This document shows, piece after piece, positions 32,163-40,636 of a stretch of DNA of 64,000 nucleotides. Every line of letters starts with the position of its first letter. Position 1 is the first letter of the stretch. The stretch spans positions 1 to 64,000 of the forward strand of contig NZ_JAQPPK010000004.1 of the NCBI RefSeq assembly GCF_029952445.1, read 5' to 3'. Both the position numbers and the translations under genes were made by a program. This stretch comes from Paenarthrobacter nitroguajacolicus. GTDB taxonomy: Bacteria > Actinomycetota > Actinomycetes > Actinomycetales > Micrococcaceae. The notes beneath the pieces are model-generated. The model was not told the DNA's origin and made no database searches. It saw nothing but the letters and a program-made list of their open reading frames with translations.

Positions 32163-32303
32163 ATGCGAAAGCGCCCCGAAGAGATGCGCTTCTACAAGAG
32201 CAGCGATGCTCCCAAGGAACGCACACTGTTTAACGGCCAGCTGCTCGACCAGCGCCGTGAAGACGTTTACGTTGTCCTGCACCAGATGGGACTCATCCGT
32301 TGA
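32163..32303 (+). CDS. Small conserved-looking 46-residue protein
   Basis: The frame follows AAAGGAGGTGA at 32149-32159, a perfect 11-base match to the complement of the 16S rRNA 3' end, with ideal spacing to the ATG. It encodes MRKRPEEMRFYKSSDAPKER, then a TLFNGQLLDQ segment and VYVVLHQMGLIR. The protein is basic, has no membrane helix, and looks folded or RNA-binding rather than random. It is not recognised as a known family by me. It is followed by a terminator at 32359, so it appears to be its own transcription unit. Confidence 0.7.
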   Translation: MRKRPEEMRFYKSSDAPKERTLFNGQLLDQRREDVYVVLHQMGLIR

Positions 32304-32358
32304 TTCCCTGAGCCGGCCACGAAGGAGTTCAGATGCCACACATTCACGCTGAACCTCA

Positions 32359-32397
32359 AGGAGCCCACGCGGCTACGCGTGGGCTCCTCCCTTTTAA
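32359..32397 (+). terminator. Terminator after the small gene
   Basis: AGGAGCCCACGCG (32359-32371) and CGCGTGGGCTCCT (32376-32388) form a perfect 13-bp stem with the loop GCTA, followed by CCCTTTT. Confidence 0.9.
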
Positions 32398-32433
32398 CTG
32401 GGTCGCGTTCGGGCATGACTGTAAGCTCGATTC

Positions 32434-33951
32434 ATGCAGGAGACGAAGCCGCACCGGCAACGAAAAAGTGCCCGCTTTGTAGTCCCCAGCCGCAGTGACT
32501 CCCTGCTTCGAAACTTCACGGAGCTTGTGGGCGGCCCATTGGGCAAGCATTCTTCCCCTGGCGAGGTCCCGGCGCACCCGTTCACCGTTGAACGGGTGCT
32601 CATTGTCCTTACCGTGATCGCAGCTCTTCTGGCCGTGCTCGTGAAGGACTACTGCCGGGTCAACGGTTGGGACACCCCAGGCCAGTTCTATGCCACCTGC
32701 TATTCGGACTTCCCCGAGCTCTTCAAGAACCGGGGCTTGGGCGATGGCGTGTTTCCGTTCTTCACCCAGGGCAGCCTGTTTGAATACCCGGTTCTCATGG
32801 GGATCATTGCTGGCATCACTGCCCTTTTGGTTCCCGGCCGGGGTGTGGGAAGCGAGCGGATCCTTGGGTATTTCGACGTCAACGCCACGCTGATCGTGGC
32901 CGTTTGGATCGTCACGGTCCTGCTGACGGCCCGGATCAACAAGCGCCGCCCGTGGGACGCGGCGATGGTGGCCGTGGCCCCCGGAATCATCCTTGCCGGC
33001 TTCATCAACTGGGACATGTGGGCCGTGGGCTTGCTGGCCTTGGGCATGTACTTCTTCGCCCGGGACAACTTGATCCTCGCCGGTGTATGTATCGGCCTTG
33101 GTACCGCAACCAAGCTGTATCCCATTTTGATCCTGGGTGCGGTCCTGGTCCTGGCTTTGCGCAGCGGAAAGCTCCGGGTCTTTTTCGTCACCGCTGGGGC
33201 GGCACTGGCGTCCTGGCTGGCAGTGAACTTGCCTCTCGCCGCGATGAACCCCTCCGGGTGGCGGTATTTCTTCGAGTTCACCCAATCCCGTCCCGCCGGT
33301 TACAGCTCGCCGTGGTTCGCGTACAACCTGGTGGCTGATCGCCTGCAGTGGACGCAGATGAACGCCGCGACCATCAATACGCTGGCCCTCTACCTGTTCA
33401 TTGCCGCCTGCGCGCTCATCGGGGTCCTGGCTTTGTGTGCGCCACAGCGTCCGCGCATTGCCCAGTTGGCCTTCCTTATCGTCGCTGCCTTCATCCTCAC
33501 CAACAAGGTCTACTCCCCGCAGTTCGTCATTTGGCTCATTCCACTCCTGGCTTTGGCAAGACCCCGCTGGCGGGACTTCCTCATCTGGCAAGCAGCCGAA
33601 GGCCTGCACTGGGCGGCCGTTTGGATGTACTTGGGACAAGCCACCAGTGGCGGGTCCGTCCAGCACAACCTTGATATGTCCTACTACGTCCTTGCCGTGG
33701 GCCTCCACATGGTGGTCACCGCGTACTTAATGGCCCGCGTTGCCATGGATATCTGGAGCCCTGCCCACGATCCCCTGCGGCTCGCCGGCCAGGATGATCC
33801 CCATGGCGGACCTTTCGACGGCGCGCGGGACTGGTTGCGTATCGACATCTTCCGCCCATCGCGCTCTGAGCTCCCTTGGCGTCCGCAACACGCCACGGCG
33901 ACCGGCGAAGGCAAAGCAGCCCAGCGATCGGAGGTAAGCAGCGATGGTTGA
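32434..33951 (+). CDS. Glycosyltransferase family 87-type (DUF2029) membrane protein
   Basis: The protein has 505 residues with about ten hydrophobic helices between residues 55 and 440. It begins with a basic cytosolic tail and ends with a hydrophilic tail of about 65 residues. The arrangement and segments such as YSPQFVIWLIPLLAL and GLGTATKLYPILILG match GT87/DUF2029 proteins, polyprenol-phosphate-sugar-dependent transferases of the GT-C fold that include mycobacterial mannosyltransferases. The sugar and acceptor are unknown. No ribosome binding site precedes the ATG, but TAAGCT at 32422-32427 would place a transcript start close to the ATG, so a leaderless message is possible. It overlaps the next gene by 8 bp. 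Confidence 0.8.
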   Translation: MQETKPHRQRKSARFVVPSRSDSLLRNFTELVGGPLGKHSSPGEVPAHPFTVERVLIVLTVIAALLAVLVKDYCRVNGWDTPGQFYATCYSDFPELFKNRGLGDGVFPFFTQGSLFEYPVLMGIIAGITALLVPGRGVGSERILGYFDVNATLIVAVWIVTVLLTARINKRRPWDAAMVAVAPGIILAGFINWDMWAVGLLALGMYFFARDNLILAGVCIGLGTATKLYPILILGAVLVLALRSGKLRVFFVTAGAALASWLAVNLPLAAMNPSGWRYFFEFTQSRPAGYSSPWFAYNLVADRLQWTQMNAATINTLALYLFIAACALIGVLALCAPQRPRIAQLAFLIVAAFILTNKVYSPQFVIWLIPLLALARPRWRDFLIWQAAEGLHWAAVWMYLGQATSGGSVQHNLDMSYYVLAVGLHMVVTAYLMARVAMDIWSPAHDPLRLAGQDDPHGGPFDGARDWLRIDIFRPSRSELPWRPQHATATGEGKAAQRSEVSSDG

Positions 33952-35389
33952 TGTCGCCGTCGTCGGTGCCGGACCGAATGGGCTTGCAGCTGCAGTGGTC
34001 ATGGCCCGTGCGGGCCTGGACGTGAAAGTGTACGAGGCCGCTGAGGACATCGGCGGGGGTTCGCGCACCACCGAGCTGATCGAGCCCGGCTACCTCTACG
34101 ACGTATGCTCCGCAGTGCATCCGATGGCCCTGGCCTCACCGTTCTTCCGCGCGTTCGAGCTCTCCCGACGTGTTGAACTTCGTATCCCCGAAGTTCAACA
34201 CGGGACCCCCTTGGACGTTGGTGGCGCCGCGTTGGCCTATCAGTCCTTGGAGCGGACTGTTGCGGAGCTTGGCGTGGATGGTCCCGCCTATGGCCGGCTC
34301 TTGGGACCCTTGCTGGCACGGGTTGACGGTGTTGTGGAATTCACCTCCAACCAACTATTACGCCTGCCGAAGGATCCCTTGGCCGCCCTGCTGTTCGGCC
34401 TGGCCACCTTGGACCAGGGCACGCCTGCGTGGAACCGGCGCTTCGAGGAGGAGGCAGCTCCAGCACTTCTGACGGGTGTCATGTCCCATGCCCTCGGATC
34501 GCAGCCGGCGCTCAGTTCCACCGGAGCGGGGCTACTGCTCAGCGTCCTGGCCCATGCCGGCGGTTGGGCAGTGCCTGTTGGCGGATCAATGTCCATTGCG
34601 AGGGCGATGGCGGATGACCTGACCTCCCACGGCGGGACCATCCAGGTGGGTGAGCGCGTGGATTCGCTGGACCAGGTCCGCCCCGCAAAAGCCATTTTGC
34701 TGGATGTTGCCCCGCCTACGCTGGTTCGTTTGGGCGGATCCGAGCTCCCGGACCGCTACCGGCGTTCGCTTGAAGCATTCCGGTTCGGGAATGCTGCCTG
34801 CAAGGTGGATTTCATCCTCTCCGGTCCCGTCCCCTGGCGCGACCCGGGCCTGGCGAAAGCCGGAACAGTGCACGTGGGCGGTTCGCGGAAAGCCATGGCT
34901 GAATCGGAAAACCTGGTGGACATGGGCAGGCACCCCGAGGAACCCTATGTCCTGGTGTCCCAACCGTCCCTGGTGGATTCAACCCGGGCCCCTGCCGGGC
35001 GCCACGTGCTTTGGACCTACTGCCACGTTCCGGCCAACTCCACGGTGGACATGGCCGAGGCCGTCACTGCCCGCATAGAGCGATACGCCCCAGGGTTCCG
35101 TGACGTTGTGGTGGCATCCAAAACCACGACGGCGGCGGAATTGTCCGCGTACAACGAAAACTACGTGGGTGGGGACTTCAGCGCAGGAATGCTCGACTTG
35201 CGCGGCTTGGTGCAAAGGCCGGTGGTGTCGAATGTGCCGTGGAGGACACCCATTGCCGGCGTGTACCTGTGCTCATCATCAACTCCGCCCGGGCCCGGGG
35301 TTACAGGAATGCCCGGATACCATGCGGCGAAACATGCCCTCAAGGACATATTCAACGCGCAGGTACCCGGGCTGGGCCTGGGGCTTTAG
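33944..35389 (+). CDS. FAD-dependent oxidoreductase, phytoene-desaturase-like
   Basis: The protein has 481 residues. The N-terminal FAD motif is VAVVGAGPNGLAAAVVMARAG, followed by VYEAAEDIGGGSRT, and the C-terminus has the GxxxCSSSTPPGPGVTGMPGYHA block typical of the phytoene dehydrogenase/amine oxidase superfamily. Several actinobacterial proteins of this kind are annotated only as NAD(P)/FAD-dependent oxidoreductases and have no known substrate. No carotenoid genes are adjacent, so a carotenoid role is not supported here. It is coupled by overlap to the GT87-type gene, which may share its transcript. Confidence 0.85.
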   Translation: MVDVAVVGAGPNGLAAAVVMARAGLDVKVYEAAEDIGGGSRTTELIEPGYLYDVCSAVHPMALASPFFRAFELSRRVELRIPEVQHGTPLDVGGAALAYQSLERTVAELGVDGPAYGRLLGPLLARVDGVVEFTSNQLLRLPKDPLAALLFGLATLDQGTPAWNRRFEEEAAPALLTGVMSHALGSQPALSSTGAGLLLSVLAHAGGWAVPVGGSMSIARAMADDLTSHGGTIQVGERVDSLDQVRPAKAILLDVAPPTLVRLGGSELPDRYRRSLEAFRFGNAACKVDFILSGPVPWRDPGLAKAGTVHVGGSRKAMAESENLVDMGRHPEEPYVLVSQPSLVDSTRAPAGRHVLWTYCHVPANSTVDMAEAVTARIERYAPGFRDVVVASKTTTAAELSAYNENYVGGDFSAGMLDLRGLVQRPVVSNVPWRTPIAGVYLCSSSTPPGPGVTGMPGYHAAKHALKDIFNAQVPGLGLGL

Positions 35390-35429
35390 CCGGTGCTGGC
35401 CTTAACCGCTGCCCTAAAACCGACCGGGG

Positions 35430-36035
35430 TCAGTTGGCTGCCGTGAAACGGGCGCGGCGGTGGGCAGGGCTTTCGATCTCATCCAGCATGGCAACGGCGT
35501 AGTCCTGCGTGGAGATGGTGCTGCCGGCAGGTGAGTCCTTGGCAACCGTGTATTCGCCCGTACGTTCTCCGGGCTGGATAACGGGTGCGGGTGCCAGGAC
35601 GGTCCAGTCGAGGGACTCGGGGGTCTGCTTCACGGCTTCCAGGGCCTTGGCTGCAGTGGTGGCTTCAGCCTTGTAGGCCTCAGGGAAGTCCGGTGAGTCG
35701 AGGAGGCGGACGCCGTCGATTTCCAGTGTGCCCGCGCCGCCCACGATCATCAGTCGGGTTCCTTCGGCGTTGCTGAAGGCCGTGGACATGGCGTTGAGCC
35801 ATTCTGCATGGTCACCGCCGGTGCGGCTGGGACCCGTCGCCAGCACTACGACGTCGTGATCCTTTGCAATGGACGCGAACGTCTGGGCGTCGGCCTGGTC
35901 AGCAGCCTGGGCTGCGGCACCGGGAACCTCTGCACCCTTGCGGGAAATGGCGGTGACCTCGTGGCCACGGGTGATGGATTCGTTGACGATCTGGCTGCCG
36001 ACCATGCCCGTTGCGCCGTAGACTGCGATTTTCAT
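35430..36035 (-). CDS. NAD(P)H-binding protein (atypical short-chain dehydrogenase)
   Basis: From the ATG at 36035 (MKIAVYGATGMVGSQIV), preceded by AAGGAG, the protein has 201 residues; the longer frame starts inside the divergent promoter region. The nucleotide-binding motif GATGMVG is at the N-terminus, and VLATGPSRTGG and MIVGGAGTLEI follow. It belongs to the NmrA/HSCARG-like NAD(P)-binding group, often annotated as SDR family oxidoreductase. It is divergent from an HxlR-type regulator, and an inverted repeat lies between them, so it is the likely target of that regulator. Such pairs are often related to electrophile or quinone stress. Confidence 0.85.
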   Translation of the reverse strand: MKIAVYGATGMVGSQIVNESITRGHEVTAISRKGAEVPGAAAQAADQADAQTFASIAKDHDVVVLATGPSRTGGDHAEWLNAMSTAFSNAEGTRLMIVGGAGTLEIDGVRLLDSPDFPEAYKAEATTAAKALEAVKQTPESLDWTVLAPAPVIQPGERTGEYTVAKDSPAGSTISTQDYAVAMLDEIESPAHRRARFTAAN

Positions 36036-36051
36036 TGCTCTCCTTGGGGTT

Positions 36052-36126
36052 GGTATCCTTGCAATAAGACAACGGTATCCATTGGATACTGATAGCTTCA
36101 AAGGAACTCAGTTACCTCATGGATAC
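36052..36126. promoter_or_regulatory. Putative HxlR-type operator sites
   Basis: A perfect inverted repeat GTATCCA-T-TGGATAC lies at 36075-36089 between the divergent genes. Half-sites of the same word occur at 36052-36058 (GGTATCC) and at 36120-36126 (TGGATAC), the latter overlapping the start codon of the regulator. Three related sites in 75 bp fit a self-regulated divergent promoter. Confidence 0.7.
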
Positions 36127-36517
36127 TAAAGACCTCCCCGCGAACATCCTGGATCCCAATTGCCCGTCGCGCGTGATCTTCCAGCGCATCGGCGACAAGT
36201 GGGCCTCTCTGGTGATCCAGGTCCTCGGCGACGGGCCGGTGCGCTTTTCCGAGCTGCGCAAGATGGTGAACGTCGTGACACCCAAGGTGCTGACGCAGAC
36301 GCTGCGGACTTTGGAGCGCGACGGCCTCATCACCAGGACTGTGTACGCCCAAGTGCCGCCGCGCGTGGATTACCAGCTGACCCCCATGGGCGAGTCCCTG
36401 CTGCAGCCGTTGTCCATGCTGCGCGAATGGGCCGAGAGCCACGTGCCCACCATCATGGAAGCGCGCGACGCCTACGACGATGCGCAGGACGAAGCCCTTC
36501 TCGCCTCACCCAAGTAA
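36119..36517 (+). CDS. HxlR-family transcriptional regulator
   Basis: The protein has 132 residues. The winged-helix core has the family pattern CPSRVIFQRIGDKWASLVI, then RFSELRKMV, TPKVLTQTLRTLERDGLITR and VDYQLTPMGESLL. One cysteine lies just before the helix start (DPNCPSR), the position that senses redox or electrophiles in related regulators such as HypR and YodB. It is divergent from the NAD(P)H-binding gene and probably represses it and itself through the GTATCCA sites. The Cys-sensing role is inferred from the family. Confidence 0.93.
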   Translation: MDTKDLPANILDPNCPSRVIFQRIGDKWASLVIQVLGDGPVRFSELRKMVNVVTPKVLTQTLRTLERDGLITRTVYAQVPPRVDYQLTPMGESLLQPLSMLREWAESHVPTIMEARDAYDDAQDEALLASPK

Positions 36518-36565
36518 GTGACAGCTCTTGTTCCAATGAGGCACCGTAGCGACGTTTGCTGTTAC

Positions 36566-37267
36566 TTAGTTGGGCAGGATCGACGGAACTGATGCGCGGC
36601 TGATCCGTCCGTCGCGCATGGTCGCGACTGCGTCGGTGAGGGGCAGGAACTCGGTGTCGTGGGTAACCATCACGGTTGCCGTCCGGAAATCGTCGGTGAC
36701 CTTGCGAAGGAGCCGGACGATCGATTCGCTCCGTTCGTGATCAAGCGCGGCGGTGGGTTCATCCACCAGCAGGACCGTGGGACTCCCCATGAGGGCCCGG
36801 GCAATGTTCACGCGCTGACGCTGCCCGCCCGAGAGCTGGTGCGGCCTCTTGTGCATGGTCGCGGACAGGCCCACCACGTCAAGCAGTTCCACCGCCTTGC
36901 GCCGCGCATCCTTCAAGGGCTTGCCGCGCAGATGCTCACGGATCAGCAACTGCTCGACGGCGGTCAGGGCCGGCAGCAGGTTGGGTTGCTGGAAGATGAT
37001 GCCCACTTTGTCCCTGCGCAGGGCGGTCCGCTCAGCCTCTTTGAGACCCGAAACGTCTTGGCCGTCAATCACCACCAAGCCGGCGGTGGGCTTGATCAGG
37101 GTCGCGGCGACGGCCAGGAGGGAAGACTTGCCGGAGCCTGAGGGGCCAACCAGGGAGAGGAATTCCCCCCGGCCTACCACCAGGTCAACGGAGTCCAAAG
37201 CCTTGAGCGTGGATCCACCATCGGGGTACTCAAGGGAGACATTGACGAGGCTCAGTGCGTTGTTCAT
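36566..37267 (-). CDS. ABC transporter ATP-binding protein (LolD/MacB type)
   Basis: The protein has 233 residues. The Walker A motif is VGPSGSGKSSLL, the Q loop is IIFQQPNLLPALTAVEQL, the signature is QLSGGQRQRVNIARALMGSP, the Walker B is LLVDEPTAALD and the H loop is MVTHD. These sequences place it in the family working with FtsX-like permeases, such as MacB, LolD and BceA. It follows the permease gene by 24 bp on the minus strand. The divergent two-component system downstream suggests regulation of or by this transporter. Confidence 0.93.
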   Translation of the reverse strand: MNNALSLVNVSLEYPDGGSTLKALDSVDLVVGRGEFLSLVGPSGSGKSSLLAVAATLIKPTAGLVVIDGQDVSGLKEAERTALRRDKVGIIFQQPNLLPALTAVEQLLIREHLRGKPLKDARRKAVELLDVVGLSATMHKRPHQLSGGQRQRVNIARALMGSPTVLLVDEPTAALDHERSESIVRLLRKVTDDFRTATVMVTHDTEFLPLTDAVATMRDGRISRASVPSILPN

Positions 37268-37291
37268 GATGTATACCTTTCGAAGAATGTT

Positions 37292-38371
37292 TTAGTTGCC
37301 GCCGAGTGCAAGCAGCGGATCCACGGTGGTGACCTTGCGGACAGCCAGAACCGCGCCGCCGAGGCCCAGAAGGACGATCCCGGCTACGGGCAGCAGCGTG
37401 GTGAGCGGGGTGACCAGGAATGGCGCGGCTTGGGCGGCCAGCACTCCCCCTGCCAGGCCCACGGTTCCGCCTACCGCTGCACCTGCCAGCAACACGAGGG
37501 CCGCCTGCGCCAACGCGTCCCTCAGCACGTAACCGGAGGAAGCGCCCAGGGCTTTGAGCACGGCGATGTCGCGGGTACGCTGCACGGTCCACACCGTCAG
37601 GAAGGCCACGATCACCAGCGCGGAGATGCCATAGAGGAAGGCCTGCATGAGGAGGAGTGATCCGTTCTCGCTCTTGTAGGAGGCCAGCGCCTGGAAGGAT
37701 CCGATGGGATCCGTGCTGACTGTGCCCGCCGCAGCGTTGGCGGCGTCGACGTTGACTGAAGCACCGCCGTCGTAAGTAATGGCCAGGACGGTGGCCGTGC
37801 CGGGGGCGGCGTGGGCGATGGACCGCCAGGTGTCCAACGTGGTCCACACGACGCCAGTGTGCGAGTACCACTGGTCCTCCACAACGTCAGCAACGGTGAG
37901 ATCGGTGCCGCCCAGGCGGAGCCGGCTGCCTTTTGCCAGGTTGAGCTCCTTGGCCAGCGTTTCGCCTACGACGACGGTCCCGTCCTCCACAGTCGACGGA
38001 GCGTCCGCGCCGCCGAAGACTGCGACGTTCGCCGTGCCGCTCGGGATACCGCCGTCGGCCAGGGATTGAACGCGGGATTGGCTGATCCCCAAGGCCTGCG
38101 CCGAGCTGACGCCCTGCTGTTCACGCCAGGTCTGGAGCTGGGACGCGGTGACTTCCGATTCCGTATAGGAAGCCTTCGGTTCGCCGCCCGCAGGCGCTCC
38201 GAAGACAATCTGCTGCGCAGGCAGGACAGCTATGGCCGACGTGGACTGGTTGCCCAATCCCGCCGTCAGCCCGGAAAGCATGACGAGCAGCAACGTGATG
38301 AGCGCGACCACGCTGCCCATGAGGGCGAATCGGCCTTTGGCGAAACGGATGTCGCGGATGGCGAGAAACAT
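37292..38371 (-). CDS. FtsX-like ABC transporter permease
   Basis: From the ATG at 38371 (MFLAIRDIRFAKGRFALMG), preceded by AAGGAA, the protein has 359 residues. One N-terminal helix is followed by an extracytoplasmic domain (about residues 45-235) and three C-terminal helices, the last in VAGIVLLGLGGAVLAV. This is the MacB/DevC type of permease with four helices. The transported substrate is unknown; such systems export lipids or peptides or act as mechanotransmitters. It forms an operon with the ATP-binding gene and is divergent from a histidine kinase gene. Confidence 0.9.
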   Translation of the reverse strand: MFLAIRDIRFAKGRFALMGSVVALITLLLVMLSGLTAGLGNQSTSAIAVLPAQQIVFGAPAGGEPKASYTESEVTASQLQTWREQQGVSSAQALGISQSRVQSLADGGIPSGTANVAVFGGADAPSTVEDGTVVVGETLAKELNLAKGSRLRLGGTDLTVADVVEDQWYSHTGVVWTTLDTWRSIAHAAPGTATVLAITYDGGASVNVDAANAAAGTVSTDPIGSFQALASYKSENGSLLLMQAFLYGISALVIVAFLTVWTVQRTRDIAVLKALGASSGYVLRDALAQAALVLLAGAAVGGTVGLAGGVLAAQAAPFLVTPLTTLLPVAGIVLLGLGGAVLAVRKVTTVDPLLALGGN

Positions 38372-38566
38372 CGGATTCCTTCTGTTGGATGCGGGCTTGG
38401 TCCCGGTGCTTTCAACTCTTCCGGCGATGGGCCTCCCGGGCATCGGGAGCCGGATGGATTGGCGCGCGCCGGGAGGTTGAAGCGGGGGTCATCCAAATGG
38501 TTGATTCAGGCCTCGCAGCAGGGAAAACGGGCTGGCCGGGCGGTGGCCGGGGATACGCTGGAAGGC

Positions 38567-39847
38567 ATGCAGTCCCCCACCGGCGCCACCACGATCCTCC
38601 GCGTCCTGCGCGTGTGCCTGCACGTTGGTTTTGCCGTGCTGCTGCTGGTGGCGATCGTCCGGTTGGTGGCCGGCGTTGGCGCCGCCGGGGCTCCTTCTCC
38701 GGTGGCCGTGATCGCCGGCTTGGGGCTCTCAGCCCTGCTGGCTCTGGTGTACCTCGCTGGAACCATCCTCGAGAAGCGGCATGCGGGCGACCCCTCCAGG
38801 TTCAACCCGACGCCATATGCGCTCTGGTGGTTGGCCGCCGTCATGCTTCTCTGGCTGCTCCTGCTGCTGGTCAGCGCAGACTTCGCCTGGGTGGCCTTCC
38901 CACTCTTCTTCCTGCAGCTTCACCTGCTCCCGCGCCGCCTGGCGTTGCCCGCCATTGCGCTGAGCACCGTCCTGCTGGTGGGTGCTTTGTGGTTCCACAG
39001 CAGGGGTTCGGCCGACGGCGGCTTGCAGCTCGCCATGGTGCTCGGACCGGTGTTGGGGGCAGCCTTCGCCGTTGTCACCGGCCTTGCGTACCGGGCATTG
39101 TTCCTGGAGGCGGAGAACCAGCGTCTTGTCGCCGAGGAACTGCGCCGGACCCGCGACGAGCTCGCCCAAACGCAGCACGACGCCGGGATGCTGGCCGAGC
39201 GCGAACGCCTGGCCCGTGAAATCCACGACACCCTGGCGCAGGGTTTCTCCAGTATCGTCCTGATGGGCAGATCCGCCGAGAAAGCGTTGGAGGGTGGCGA
39301 CACGGAATCAGCAAAGGACCGGCTCAGGATTGTCCAGGACACGGCCTCGGTCAATCTGGCGGAGGCCCGCAGTTTCGTTCGGGGGTTGCGGCCGCCGGAT
39401 CTTGAGCACTCAGGCCTCGTGGATACGCTCCGCCGGCTCTGCGAAAAGACCGAAACAGAGGCAGCTGCCCGTGGGACCGCGTTGCGTTGCCGCTTTGAAC
39501 TGGTGGGCACCCCGGTTGAGCTGCCAAATACCTACCAGACCACCCTGCTTCGGGCCGCCCAGGCTTCCCTCGCGAACGTCTGGGCACATGCGAAGGCGCG
39601 TGCCGCCGTCGTGACCCTGTCCTTCCTCGGTTCCGAGGTGACACTGGACATTTTCGACGACGGCGTGGGCTTTGAGCCGACGACGGCGATCGGCGCCGCG
39701 CGTGGTGACGGCACCGGCGTCGGGCTTCTGGGCCTGCGCGAAAGACTGGCCGCGCTCGAAGGCAGGCTGGACCTGGAATCAGCGCCGGGCGAGGGCACGG
39801 TAGTGGCCATCCGCGTGCCGTTGCCCAACGGGGAAGGAACGCAATGA
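38567..39847 (+). CDS. Sensor histidine kinase (NarL/LiaS-type, HisKA_3)
   Basis: From the ATG at 38567 the protein has 426 residues; the GGAAGG before it is very close, so an in-frame GTG at 38543 is an alternative. Six hydrophobic helices fill the first 160 residues with no large outer domain. The phosphorylated histidine is H220 in LAREIHDTLAQGFSS, and the C-terminal ATPase lobe has DDGVGFEP and VGLLGLRERLAALEG. It is coupled to the response regulator by ATGA and faces away from the FtsX-type transporter, so a link to membrane stress is likely. Confidence 0.92.
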   Translation: MQSPTGATTILRVLRVCLHVGFAVLLLVAIVRLVAGVGAAGAPSPVAVIAGLGLSALLALVYLAGTILEKRHAGDPSRFNPTPYALWWLAAVMLLWLLLLLVSADFAWVAFPLFFLQLHLLPRRLALPAIALSTVLLVGALWFHSRGSADGGLQLAMVLGPVLGAAFAVVTGLAYRALFLEAENQRLVAEELRRTRDELAQTQHDAGMLAERERLAREIHDTLAQGFSSIVLMGRSAEKALEGGDTESAKDRLRIVQDTASVNLAEARSFVRGLRPPDLEHSGLVDTLRRLCEKTETEAAARGTALRCRFELVGTPVELPNTYQTTLLRAAQASLANVWAHAKARAAVVTLSFLGSEVTLDIFDDGVGFEPTTAIGAARGDGTGVGLLGLRERLAALEGRLDLESAPGEGTVVAIRVPLPNGEGTQ

Positions 39848-40500
39848 GCAGCATCCGGGTTTTGCTGGTGGATGACCATCCCGTGGTCAGGGCCGGACTC
39901 CGCGCCATGCTCGGCGACTTTCCGGGTGTGAACGTTGTGGCCGAGGCTGCTGATGGTGACGCCGCGCTTGCGGAACTGGGCAAGCTCCACACCCTCGGGG
40001 AACCCGTGGACCTGGTGCTCATGGACCTGCAGATGGGTAGTGGGATGGATGGCGTGACGGCCACGCAAAAGATCAGGGCCGGAGAGGCTGGAACTCCCCC
40101 GCCGCCGGTTCTGATTCTGACCACTTACGACACCGACGCCGATATACTCGCCGCCGTTGAGGCCGGTGCCAGCGGCTACATGCTCAAGGATGCGCCCCCG
40201 GAGCAGATCCGGCAGGCCGTGTTGTCGGCCGCCGCGGGGCAGACTGCGTTGGCACCGGAGGTTGCGGCCCGTTTGATGGGCCAGATCAGGAATCCCTCAC
40301 AGGTTTTGAGTGGCAGGGAGGTCCAGTTGCTCGAGTTGCTCGCCACCGGGATGAGCAACAGGGCAATCGCCAAGCAGCTCTTTATTTCCGAGGCCACCGT
40401 CAAGACGCATCTGGTGCACATCTACTCGAAGCTCGGGGTGGACAACCGTACCGCGGCTATCGCAACCGCCACGCAACGCCGGATCATCCGCGGCCACTGA
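39844..40500 (+). CDS. LuxR/NarL-family response regulator
   Basis: The protein has 218 residues. The receiver domain has the acidic pair D10-D11, the phosphorylated D61 in LVLMDLQM, the T/S switch in LTTYD and the lysine in GYMLKDAPPE. The C-terminal LuxR-type helix-turn-helix reads LSGREVQLLELLATGMSNRA, then IAKQLFISEATVKTHLVHI. It pairs with the preceding kinase. Targets may include the divergent ABC transporter. Confidence 0.95.
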   Translation: MSSIRVLLVDDHPVVRAGLRAMLGDFPGVNVVAEAADGDAALAELGKLHTLGEPVDLVLMDLQMGSGMDGVTATQKIRAGEAGTPPPPVLILTTYDTDADILAAVEAGASGYMLKDAPPEQIRQAVLSAAAGQTALAPEVAARLMGQIRNPSQVLSGREVQLLELLATGMSNRAIAKQLFISEATVKTHLVHIYSKLGVDNRTAAIATATQRRIIRGH

Positions 40501-40636
40501 CGCACCCATATTTCGCTTGGGATGGCGCATCAATTTTTGTTAAACGGTTGACCTTTGGCCTGGAAGCAGTGACGATTAGTGCACGTTTCGCTATGAGTTA
40601 GATCACAAACTGTCACTCGTCGAAAGTTGGCCCCTC

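Noticed and set aside
32332..32481. A 49-codon frame with AAGGAG before its ATG after the small gene
   Set aside because: It runs through the 13-bp terminator and into the GT87-type gene; coding use is unlikely.
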